Assembly (NCBI GenBank): GCA_000231825.2
Contig: JH720349.1
Span: 265,763 to 329,762 of the forward strand
DNA: 64,000 bases
Origin: Tetrahymena elliotti 4EA
Taxonomy: Eukaryota > Ciliophora > Oligohymenophorea > Hymenostomatida > Tetrahymenidae
Reading direction: 5' to 3'
A program made the position numbers and the translations under genes. The notes beneath the pieces are model-generated. The model made no database searches, was not told where the DNA came from, and saw nothing but the letters and a program-made list of their open reading frames with translations. This document shows, piece after piece, positions 51,360 through 63,133 of this stretch (the stretch's first letter is position 1; each line of letters begins with the position of its first letter).

Positions 51360-53717
51360 ATGGAGAAATTGTTTTTAGAGTAATAACACACGACTGCAAA
51401 GGTAGCTACCTGCACATTAAATCAATGGGCTATGGATTTTGAATGGAATAAAAATAACATTATCAAATCTATCAAATAAGCTAAAGAACAAGGTTGCACT
51501 ATTCGTTTAGGTCCAGAACTAGAAGTAACTGGATATAGTTGTGAAGATCATTTTCTTGAACCAGATACAATTACTCACTCTTGGGAAGTTCTTGCAGAAA
51601 TATTAGATTCAGATATTACTAATGGAATTCTATGCGCTATTGGTATGCCTGTTTTGCATAACAATATCCTTTTTAATTGTGCTATCATTGTTCTTAATAA
51701 GTAGATTTTATTTATTAGACCTAAGATTTATCTTGCTGAAGGAGGAAATTACAGAGAGCCAAGATTTTTCACAGCTTGGGGTATACATAAAGAGATGGAA
51801 ACCTTTGAGCTTCCAACAATAATTTAGCAAATTACTAAATAGAAGAATGTTCCTATTGGAAATGCTATTATTCAAACATTAGATACTCGCATTGGAATAG
51901 AAACATGTTAAGAATTATGGATGCCAAGTACTTTGAATAGTGTTCTCAGTTTAAACGGAGTTGAAATCTTCCTAAACATGAGCGGTTCTCACTATGAGAC
52001 GAATAAACAAAAGCGTAGATTAAATATGATTTTAGAAGCTACAATTAAAACTGGAGCAATTTATTTATATTCTAATTTAAGAGGTTGTGATGGTAACAGA
52101 ATATATTTTGATGGTGCTTCAATTATTGCTTAAAATGGTAAAATATTATCCATGACCAATATGTTTGCCCTCTAAGATATAGATTTGGTAATTACCTAAG
52201 TTGATCTAGATAGGGTTAGATCTTCTCGTGCAGAAAATAAGTCATTTGGTGAACAAGCATTAGAAGTGAAAAGAGTAAAAAAACAATAAAATTATATTTT
52301 CAATTATAAAATTGCAAACAAAAAACATCAAAATTTACTATTTGATAAAGATAAAAATAAAATATTTAATTTTAATTTTATTTCTCTTTTTTATAAAAAA
52401 GTTCCCTATTGTTTAAGCCAATATTAATATTGCTTAAGTACCTTACAATGAGTAGGTATATACTGAGCTTACTGATGAAGAAGTATAATAATATATAGTT
52501 CATGATTTATCTTATGGTCCTTCTTGCTATCTTTGGGATTACTTGAGGAGATCAGGAGCTAATGGTTTCTTTTTACCTTTATCTGGAGGAGCTGATAGTG
52601 CTTCATCTGCCTTAATTGTTTACAATATGTGTTGTGTTGCTTTTGAAACAATGAAGACAGATGAAACTATTCTTACTACCTTACGTTAAATAGTGAAGGA
52701 TGAATAATTTACTCCTGCTTCTCCTAAAGATATCTGCAAAAGAGTACTTTGCACAGGATATTTGGGAACAAGGAATAGCTCATAAGAAACTAGAGACCTT
52801 GCTCAACTACTTTCAGAAGAAATCAATAGTACTCATTATAATGTAAATATTGAAAAAGCATTTAGAGCTTTTGAAGAAATAGCAGAAGAAACTTTTGGTA
52901 AAAGACCAGAATTTAACAAAACCTATGCAGAGGACATCGCCTTATAAAATATTTAGGTAATAAATTAGCAAATAATCTTTAGAAAATGAAAATTTTTATT
53001 TTTAATAAATATAATAGTCACGTTCTAGAATGATCATGTCTTTCCTTATGGGTTAGCTTGCACCTTGGAATAAAGGTGTCTAAGGATTTTTATTAGTTTT
53101 AGGCAGCGCCAATCTTGATGAAGGATTAAGAGGGTACCTCACTAAATATGATTGCTCATCTGCAGATATTAACCCTATTGGTTCAATCTCAAAAACTGAT
53201 GTCAGAAAACTTTTATAGTAATTTAATTTTTTAAAAGCATTTAAAAGAAGTTTATTTAACCATTTAAAAAAGATGGAACTATGAAAAAAGAGGAATTTAA
53301 GCAGCAAAGAGAATATTAGATTTAGTCCCTTCTGCTGAACTAAAACCTTTAACTGGAGAAAAATTCACTCAAACAGATGAATAAGATATGGGAATGACCT
53401 ATGAAGAGTTAGGAGTCTATGGAAAATGGAGAAAAAATGACAAGCTTGGACCTGTTTCTATGTTTAAAAGAGCAGTTTCTTCATGGAAAAACTTGAAACC
53501 ACAAGCAGTTGCAGAAAAAATTAAACATTTTTTCAAATACTATGCTATGAACAGACACAAACAAACTGTAATCACTCCTGCTTTCCATGCTGAAAGCTAT
53601 TCTACAGATGATAATAGATTTGATCTCAGATAATTCCTTTACAATTTTAAATGGCCTTTCTAATTTAAACGTATTGACAAACTTGCCCAAGAACTTGAAG
53701 AAAAATAAAAATAATGA
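51360..53717 (+). CDS. NADSYN1: Glutamine-dependent NAD+ synthetase
   Basis: Four exons (51360-52274, 52402-52956, 53018-53217, 53273-53717) give 704 residues. The enzyme converts deamido-NAD+ (nicotinate adenine dinucleotide), ATP and glutamine to NAD+. The N-terminal nitrilase-type glutaminase shows its triad: Glu53 in GPELEVTGY, Lys in [15 protein letters not shown], Cys in GIETCQELWMP. The C-terminal synthetase has the PP-loop LSGGADSAS, then [42 protein letters not shown] and [28 protein letters not shown]. All are family hallmarks. Intron phases are 0, 0 and 2. The upstream frame is closed, so the first ATG is the likely start. Confidence 0.97.
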
Positions 53718-54291
53718 TGCAGTTTAATTATTAAGTGTTGTTCTCACTCATTTATTTCTCTTGTTTTTCTTTCAATTTAACATTTTTAAAAATCATAATT
53801 TTTCTTTATTTGATTAGGCAGGCATTTATTACTTTGTGTGAACTTATTAATAGGGAATAGTAAGTTATATGGATAAATATATTATCAAATAAATAACTTA
53901 TTAACAAGTAGACACCTCTTTTTAAATTTTTAATTTAATGAAAAAATACTAAAACAACAATCACAATCAACTTTTTTAAAAATATGGAACCAATAAGTTA
54001 ATAAATTAGTGTATTAGATGCTTAAATAATTTTTGTAATAGTATTTAACAGAAGATTATGAGTAAAATGCAAAAGATCATTAAAAATTAAGAATACTTAT
54101 TTTTTTAGAGGTTTATTTTACATTTACATATGGTATCAATTTTTGCTTTAAGAAAATTAATGTTAATTAAAAGATTTTAACTTTTGATAGATATTTTGAA
54201 ATATATTCTAAAACTTTAGAGCTAAAATATATTTGAATTCAAATTATAAAATCTTATTTATTTACAATGTATATTTTATATAATACAATAA
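53718..54291. other. Intergenic between convergent genes
   Basis: AT-rich, nothing recognisable. Confidence 0.5.
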
Positions 54292-55065
54292 TCAATCATC
54301 TTCATCTTCTTCTTAAACATATTCATCATCATCATCGTCATCATCTTCATCATCATCTATATTTATTGTCGGAATGTTCTTTTTAGAATCTTATTTTAGA
54401 ATGTGATTATCTTCTTTTTTTGACCTTCCTCTTTTAAGTTTTTTCTCTATTTTAGGTTCAAGTGGACTATATTTTTATTAATTAGATTAAAGGCATCAAT
54501 ATTAAATCTTTTATGTATTTTTTTTTTTTTTAAATTTTTATAAAAAGTTAGATATATCAACAATTACTCTAATTCTTTGGATTAGCTTTTCTTTCTCTTC
54601 AATAATTTACTATTTTCTAAATCTTCTACACCCTCAAGTGATTTCTCTATAAAATTGTATTTTGATAGTTCTATTGCTTTTTTGCTATAATAATTGATTT
54701 AGTTGTTTGCTACTTTAACATATTTTTATTAAAATTTTACAGCGCAGGAGGCTACACTTTGTTTAAATCATAATCTTTACATACTTAGACTGTTTATTAA
54801 AGTATATCTTCTAAAAAAAGCTCAAGAGATCTAGCTGTTATTTAAAAATTAGAAAATCCTTATTGATCAATTTTAAATTATCTTAAATTAATATTACATA
54901 AAATATATGGGATTGTTTTACAAATTTTTCCAATTTCCTAATTTTCCTAAACTATTTTTTTTATTCTAGCCTATTAAAGATTTTATATAATTTCTTAAAA
55001 TGTTATTCTAGCTAAAATTATCAAATTACAATTGGAAACTTTGGTTGATTTTTCTTCTTTTTCAT
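54292..55065 (-). CDS. DRAP1: NC2-alpha / DRAP1, histone-fold transcription repressor
   Basis: Five exons (55065-55030, 54970-54898, 54834-54741, 54684-54568, 54466-54292) give 164 residues. With NC2-beta (DR1) it binds TBP on DNA and blocks or modulates pre-initiation complex assembly. The histone fold is clear: MKKKKNQPKFPI-ARIKKIVQ, EIGKICKTIPYILSRSLELFLEDILQQ, then ALKKAIELSKYNFIEKSL, each lining up with the human DRAP1 helices. It is followed by a basic linker (KKLKRGRSKK) and an acidic tail of mostly Asp with Glu. Splice sites were placed where the histone fold continues in phase; introns are 56-101 nt. Human DRAP1 has about 205 residues with a longer tail. Confidence 0.93.
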
Positions 55066-56167
55066 TTTTAAACTATTGATTACAAATAACTATCTTTAGA
55101 TTGAAAATTATTATTGATTTATAGTGCTAATAAAAAAGTTGATTAACAATATAATAAGATTCTATTCAAATAATTAATAATCAGTAGATCTTGTTTTTCG
55201 ATAAAAAAAAAATATTAATTTCGTTCAATCAATTTTGAAAATAATATCAAGAGCTCGCTCATTTTCTTTTATAAGCAATCAATTTAAGCCAATTTTTCAT
55301 TACATGGAATAAAAATATTTTTAAAATCTACAATAGTTAATCTTTTAAAAGAAATTGTTAAATAATAAAAAATATTTAAAATAATTTTAAAAAAATTTAT
55401 TTTTATTTATAGAAAATTTTGCTGTAAATAATTAAAAACATATTTTTATTTTTTTGATTGTTGCTCATTCAAAAATAGTTGGGATCATTAATAAAGAGAA
55501 AAATTGTAGAAATAATGTAAACTGCATGCCTAGAATAAAAATTTAAAAAGCATAAAGGATGTTAAGTTTCTTATGATTCTAATGTTTTAGATTTATTATG
55601 TTTAATTTTCACTTTTCCATACAAAGGATTTTACAAATTTTCTTTTTCATTTTTGTTAAGGAAAAGTTGTTAAATATTTGTTGGTATTTTATTTATTTAA
55701 TTAAATAGATAATGTATGGCTGAAATAAATTTATTTTAATGATACTGCTTTATAAAATTTAATATCCCAGAAGCAATTAAGCAGATAAAAATATTACAAA
55801 TTCAGTAATTAACCTTTTATGATAATATTCATAAAATCTATTGAATAAATAAATGTTTTGATAATTTTTAAAACATAATTTAAATAAAGGTTTCTGTTAT
55901 AACGTATGAAAATGTAAAATAATCAATCTCAATAACAAGATAACAAATATAGTTATTTGAAAATCAATGATTTTGTTTACAAAATTAGAAAATTAAATCA
56001 GCTCTTTTTTTTTCTAATTGATAATTTGTATTAAAAATTTACAAAATAAATAAAGATAAACAATATAAGCAGTTACTATACAATAAATAGAAATTTAGTG
56101 AAGACACTTAAGCAAAGGTTTATAGTAAAAGCAAGCATTAAGGATAACTTGAATAGCTTAATTAAAC
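55066..56167. other. Intergenic between divergent genes, AT-rich
   Basis: Holds the promoters of DRAP1 (-) and the Asn/Gln-rich gene (+). No other feature seen. Confidence 0.5.
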
Positions 56168-59100
56168 ATGAAAAAGACTTCATAATATGTTAGCTAACCT
56201 TAGTCTTCTTACAAGTAGAAATAGCCAGATCAATAAGGTTAGTTAAATTATTTAAATAGAATTAACAAAATTGAAGTGTTTTTTTTTTTGAATAAAATCA
56301 TAGGCTAGATGAGGGAAGGAGAAAAATTGACTGCTGAGCAAATTAAAGAGTTCTTACATGAATCCAGATAGAATTCAGAGTAAAAATAAAACTATATTTT
56401 TAAAATAAAACAAAATAATTTAGCAAATTTCTTTAGCTAATCAAATAATTTGTAAATTTTTTAATATAAATTAAAAATAGATGTAGCAATTTTGATGAGA
56501 CTATCAACAACTAGCAGAAAATGGAAAAAATTATGATTAAGCAAAACTTTTTGGAGATGAATTAATTATTTGACCCTATCGAATATTTTGGTGGATTAAA
56601 AGTGAAAGATTTGAACTAAAAAGTTGATGATTAAAGACTATCAGATATGTTCAAAATATAGACAGAAGGTAAGTTATCAAACAAATCAGTTAAATTTGAA
56701 TATAGAAATTTTAATGCTATTTGTTAGTATTTTTTCAAGAGTAATAATCACTTTTGAAGGATTATTTTTCTTATTTACAAACTTTCAAAATATTCAAATC
56801 ATTAAAATTTTTAATTTGACAAAAAATATCTAAATATTTTTAAAATATTTTATAGAAAAGAGCACAGAAAAATCAGATTTAGTTTCATATCATGTTAAAA
56901 ATGTTTAATAGTCTTTAATCTAAAAAAATCAAAATTGGGTTGACAAAGAAAAGCAATCAAAGAGTTATTATTTTAATTAAAATTAGAGTACATCTCTCCT
57001 AGGTTATTCTGTTACTTAGTAATAAAATAGCAAACAAAATGCAAAATCTGTTTAATCGCCTACTTAATAGTTATTAAGTAAGTAAAATAGTTACTAGTCT
57101 TGTGACAAAGAGAACTTTACAACTATTAAGTAGAGTTAATTATCACAGTAAAAAAGTGCTATTTTACATTCACCAAAAATGAGTAAAACTTAAAGCATAA
57201 ATAATACTTAGATTTAAGAATAATAAAATAATAATGGAGCTTTTAATTTAACTCCTCTCAAGCAAATTAATTAAAATATATAATTCAGCTCTGCTTCTTA
57301 GCATGGTTAAAATGCTTAATTTAACAGCACTAAAAATAACAAAAAGGAAAATGAAATTGTGATTTCACCTGAATTAATTTCTAAATAAAAATAAACTTAA
57401 CAAAATGCCAACTCAGGAAACCCTCTTGTTTTTAGCTTTTAATAAAATGGTGGAGCACCTGTTAATCAATTATGCTAAAACTTTGAAGGACTTAAAAACT
57501 AAAATGGTAGCCTTGATGTTTCATAAAAAGCTCAGAATAATAAGAATAGTTTACAAAGCAGTATTTAAACTCCTTCAAAATAAAATTATTCTACTAAGGA
57601 TGTTAAAATAGCCTGTATACCAAATGATACTTCACCAAGCTCTCACAAAGTAATTGCCTGTAAACCTATTTCTTAAAAGAATGATGAAGACTAGAATAGA
57701 ATTTAATTACTTTAAGTAGTAGAGTAAATAAATATAGAAAGTTAAAGAAAGAATGGTGATGCTTCATTCAATACCACTCCTAAAAATGTGACTCCAACCA
57801 ACAAATATACTAAAGGGCAAGATTATACTAAAATGAATGCTAGCAACACATTCAAGCAGTAAAAATAATTAGTTTATTTCTTTTTTTAATAATTTTATTT
57901 TAAAAATAGAGAAAATATGTTGAGTGGGAAGAATTCTTAAATTAGTTAGACCTGGTATTAACCACAAACTAATTTTGGAGATTACTTGGCACAAAGCAAC
58001 TAAACCAAGATAAGTCAGGCAGATAAAAATGTAGTTTATGAAGGAGGCTACAATAATAATAATAATAATAATAATAATTAGTTTTTATCTTAGCAAGAAC
58101 ACTAAGAAGAGATAGATTTCTATGATCAATCGAATTGGTAATCAGTCCAATTAATTTCTTAACACTACTAGTCTGTTGAAAATCACAATAATGGATAGTT
58201 TTAAACTAACCAAAATGCTAACATTAAAAACTATAATGTTTCATCAATACAAGATGGGTTTATGAATATTTAAGATAATTACAGTCAGATAAATGATTGC
58301 CAGGTTCTTTCTAAATCTGGTTAGCATCACAGCTCTTAATCTAAAATGTTTGAATAAAAATAAACCTCTGAATAGTTTTTCAAGGATAAAGAGAATCTTG
58401 AGTTAACGTTTTAAGAAGAGACAGCTAATAATGAAGAATAATAATCTGAAACTGAATTTAATTGCTTAAATTTACATTCAAGTTTAAATTAAACATAGAA
58501 TTTCTAGGGTAATCCCTTTGCATAATTTAAGCAATAAGTAAATTATCACCAAGAAACACTCTAGAGCTAAAATAATTTATACAACAAAATTGCTAGCTTA
58601 AATAAGCAAAATAACTCTAACTAGTTGTTAAACTATAAAAATAACTTAGGTTTTGAAAAAGAGCAACAAAATGGTCAAAATAGTGAAATTCAAACATAAA
58701 ATTTTAGGTAAATGTAAAATCAAATCAATTTAAAAATTTTATTTTATATTTAATATAAAAGGAAATAAAATGAGAAATCTAAGTCCATGATTTAGGCTGA
58801 TCTAGTAAATGTAATGAATTAAAAGCCAGGAATTAATTAAAGCTAATATTCCAGTCGAAATAACTCAAGAGAAATCTAAAAAAAAAATTCATACTTTGTT
58901 TAAAGATAAATGAATACAGGAGTTACAACAAATAAATTAAAATCATTTATCACTACAAATACTCCACAAAGTAGCAGTATTATTAATGGTAGTAAATAAA
59001 GCAAGACCTATTAAGATAGTTCTTAGCTTGGGAGATTCAATTATTCTTCATAAAACACAAGCAAAATGAGCTCTTCAATTTTATTACATGAAAAAAGTTT

Positions 59101-60345
59101 AACATCTTGTGATAAATCTTAATCCACTAATGTATCAACTTTGTAAAATACTAACAATATACTGCACAACTCAAATATATAGGAAAAGTAATCTAATCAA
59201 AGCTGTAACTAGTAATCCCAAGCCAAATAGTAAGCAACTAACTTGCCAAATAAAGTAAATTAATTCAAAAAGAGTAGCTCACAAGCCAGTAACAGAAAAG
59301 AAAGTTTCCTAAGCCCTAAAATTTCTTAAAGAAACACCCCTCGCTCAAATAGTTAGTATTCTAGTATTGAATATAGTAATGTAAACCAAAGCTAGTTAAC
59401 TGCTGCTGCTTATTAAAGTAAAAGAGGCCACAATAAATCATGTAAATTAAAAGAATATTTTTTATCAATAATTTTATTAATTTGTTAATTTTATAAACAG
59501 AACCCAATTTGTGCATATAGCCTCTCTCAAATTCTAACATTCAGTGTAACAGTTAAAATAAAATTAATTACCCCGTTTCCTAGAATGCTTCAAATTATGT
59601 GACCAATAACAGCAATAATAATACTGCCGTAAATACAACTGCCACAAATTAATTAGCTAATATCACGAGTAGCTAAAATAACCAAATAATGCCAAACGGA
59701 ATCTTAAATAGCTTATCTACTACATACCTGAAGAGACCTTCAGGTAAAAGCATTCAGTACGATTACAAAAGCATAGTAAATCCAACAAATAATCAATCTA
59801 AAAGTAGATAAGCATCATCGCCTACTCATTCCCCTAATAATTATAAAATAAAATAGACCCCAACAAACAATTAAAATTAAACTTTGAGATAAAAAAAGCT
59901 AATGAGCAGACTTGAGTAGAATAATTATAAAAATAGTTCTTAGGTTCTTTCATTTAGAGATCACAGCCATTTAAATATCTAAGCTGCTAACTCTGGAAGT
60001 AACTCAACAAAAATAAGTAATAATTAAAGTAATTTGCTATAATCTGTAACAGTAAACAGTGGAAAATATAATCCAGAGTAATTTGATAAAGATTTGAAAT
60101 ACAATATTGCTCTTGAAGCTAAAAAAGCAATAATAAAAATAGATCCTAAATATGAAGAATCTTTAAATCATTTAATGAACATGCATGTAAAAAATTAAAC
60201 CTCTTAATCTTCTTTATACTTAAATCAAAATTAACTATCCCAAGGCAACTTATAACAATTTACAACCACCACAGCAACAACTCCTTCAATATATCTAAAT
60301 ACAAATAATACAAGCAAAAATTAATTCTAAAATTATCAAAAATGA
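56168..60345 (+). CDS. Asn/Gln/Ser-rich protein of 1219 aa, unknown function
   Basis: Seven exons (56168-56237, 56304-56379, 56481-56668, 56856-57858, 57910-58707, 58762-59441, 59501-60345) sum to 1220 codons in phase. Only the first ~120 residues (MREGEKLTAEQIKEFLHES, FDPIEYFGGLKVKDLNQKVDD) look folded, and the last ~80 may form a helix (YNIALEAKKAIIKIDPKYEESLNHLMNMH). The rest is low-complexity Asn, Gln and Ser with a run of nine Asn (58050-58078), many S/T-P sites (SPTQ, TPLK, SPKIS, TPRS, SPTHSP) and basic patches, as in disordered phosphoproteins. The small first exon uses an unusual donor, GTTAG; the ATG at 56309 is the alternative start. Family not recognised. Confidence 0.82.
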
Positions 60346-60672
60346 TACAATTAAACATAATATATAAATCCTAACTAAATAAATAAATCTTTACCCTATA
60401 TTCTATATTTATTTTCAAACACTTTACAATGTATTTATAACATAAAAAACTCTATGTTTTTTTATTATTTGATTTATGAGAATGGAAAGAATTAGAGTAT
60501 TTTTTTTTAAATTAATAATGGGTGAGTTGAGTTGGCAGGATTTTTTATTTTAATTCATTTTTGGAGGGACTGAATACAAATATTTTAATAATGAGTCCCT
60601 GCTATTCTATACTACCCCTAAATCAATACTACCTATTCTACCCAAACTTGATTAATTGAATTAAAATTTTAA
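60346..60672. other. Intergenic between convergent units
   Basis: AT-rich gap between the Asn/Gln-rich gene and the LRR pseudogene; nothing seen. Confidence 0.5.
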
Positions 60673-62096
60673 TCATTCAATAAATAATTCATATTTTATC
60701 ATTTTTTTTGTCTTTAGCATTTATTTTCTGAATTATTTTTTATTACCGTTGTCAGCACAGTTTTGGTATAAAGAAAGTTATAAATAAGTAAGATTTTAGC
60801 ATTTAGAAAATGATTACCCAAAATATACTACTCCTTTATTTGTAACTGAATTAAAAGGTAGAAAAATAATTATTGTAGATTTTGCACATTTTAAAATCCC
60901 TTCTCCTAAACCCTTGGCTGCATAGTCATTCATCTACATTGTTTTCTCTTAAAAAAATTTTAAAAGTAATGAGATTCTTTAAATTTTAAAGTCCTTCTCC
61001 TAATCTCTTAAGACCAAAGTTTTTTATTTTATTTTCATATAAATCCAAATTTAAAAAATTGAGACTAACCCACTTTGAGAGTCCCTCTCCAAAAACTTCA
61101 AACCATTATCATTAATATCATTAGAGTCTAGAGAAAGATATAGAATAACTAGATTAATACAATTCTAAAGTCCTTAAGCTAAATATTTACAGTCATTTTT
61201 ACTTATTCTATTGTATTTTAGATCAAGTTTTAAAGATTTTAAATCAATGCATTTTGAAATTTCTTCTCCTAATTTTTAAGCATCTTTCTCATAAATATCA
61301 TTGTAAGTTAGATTAAGATTTAAATAGGTTAACTTAGCCAAATGAGTAAGTCCTTCTCCTATATAGATTCCGAGATTCTCACCCAACACGATTCTCGTAT
61401 ACATCCAAATTTAAAGATGTGAGATTAATTAATTTGGAAAGCACTTCACCTAATTTTTTTGAGCCTCTATCACCTATTTTATTGAGTTTAAGATTAAGAT
61501 TCAAAGATGTAAGATTGATGCACTTAGAAATTCCTTAAACTAAAAAAGTAGCATTTTCCTAAAGGATATTATTAGATAATAAATCTAGACTATAAGATTT
61601 AAAATTAACCAGTTTTTCAATCCCTTAGTTTAATAATATCTACCCGTTTCCTCCAAAGTCATTATATTATAGGTTAATATCTAAATAAGCAAGATTAACG
61701 CGTTAAGAGAGTCCTTCTCCTAAATTCTTAGCTCCAATTTCACCAATTTTATTATAGTTTAATAAGATATAATGAGGTAAGATTAATACACTTTGAAATA
61801 CCTTCTGATAAATATTAAACTCCTTTTTAGCCAATTCTATGGGCTTATAGATTGATATTTAAAGACTCAATATTTTTTGGAAGTAGTTCTCCTAATTTTT
61901 TACTCCCCTCAACTCCAATATCATTTCCTTGGTGGATTGATATGGTAATGCTATTTATTATTTTGCTTTTTTGTATGTTTTATATTTTCTCAGTCAATTA
62001 TTTAAGACTATTTGCTTCTATAGATACAAAATCAGAATTAACTCCTTTAATTTCTTACAAATTATGTATCTAAATTTTATTATTCTCCTCAGGCAT
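60673..62096 (-). pseudogene. LRR (ribonuclease-inhibitor-like) pseudogene with several frameshifts
   Basis: Minus-strand ATG at 62096 starts a plausible N terminus (MPEENNKIQIHNLQE), then tandem 28-residue LRRs follow without introns: NDIGVEGSKKLGELL, HRIGQKGVQYLSEGISKC, NKIGDRGSKKLGEVLSK, NDIYEKDAQKLGEEISKC, NRISKNDCKYLAQGLQNC, NKIKNFGLKRLGEGLQN and more, about a dozen in all. The register is lost near 61770, near 61375 (with a TGA at GVG-TGA), near 61095 and near 60925, but each time the repeat resumes in another frame on the same strand. The last readable frame ends at TGA 60673. It was a cytosolic RNI-type scaffold. Introns hiding the shifts are unlikely because repeats continue with only one or two bases gained or lost. 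Confidence 0.8.
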
Positions 62097-63133
62097 TCAT
62101 CAATTTTTTTAAATTAACTTTTTCCTTTTTTTTTTAATTTTTTTTTTCACCTTAATCTATTTTTTTTCTAAAAACGTTTATTTTGTTTTATTTATGAAAT
62201 TAAATATATTTTTAAGCTATTTAATCTTTATTTTCATCTCCAATAAAATTTTATGTATGTAAACTCAAAAGTAAATTACCAACAACCAATCTATTTGTCT
62301 ATTTGCTTATTATCTAAAAAATAATTAAGTAACTAAAAATTTAATAAAAAAATTAAAATAAATAACATTCATAGATTGATTGACTTAAAACAAAATAAAA
62401 AATAATTATTTAAAAGTTTTGAGATAATTTAAAATAATTTAATATCAAATAGAAATAGCTACTCAATATATTGAAATTAATAATGCTAATAATAATCCAA
62501 GCAAAAATTATTTTAAAAATTTGACAAAAATTCTATGTAATTATTTCCACAATTCGTGGTTCTAAAAGTATTTCCTCAAATTCATTTATCAATATTCACT
62601 TTTTACATTTTTAAAATACATTTTCTCTTTTATTATTTTGAAATTCTAAATGCTTTATTTTAAATGTATAATAAATATGTTATCCCAAAAATATTTATTT
62701 CTTTTGTGCTTAAATGTTAATTTTAAAATACTGATTTCTAAATACTAAATTTGTATTGGCTTATTAAAATAATAAAATTAAAATATCATTTTTCAATTAC
62801 TAATCCTAAATAAAAAAAATTTACTTTGATGATAAATCAAAACAATAAGATATGTTCTCATTTTTTATTTAAAAAAAAATTTGTTGTTAATTTTGACAAA
62901 ATTTTATATTTAAAATCTTTTAATTTTCTTAAAAGTATTTAAAATATTATAAAAGGCTGGATAGATTATTTTTTTAGTTTGGCAATTTTTAAAATTTGAT
63001 TTATAAAAATTTTTGTCTGAAATGACTAATTAACTACAACAATAGTATTCAAATAGAAAAACAAAATTTCATATTTAAAAATAAAACTAATATCAAAGTA
63101 ATCTAATTTAAATTGGCAATTAATTTTCATCAA
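62097..63133. other. Intergenic, AT-rich
   Basis: About 1 kb between divergent units; no feature recognised. Confidence 0.5.
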
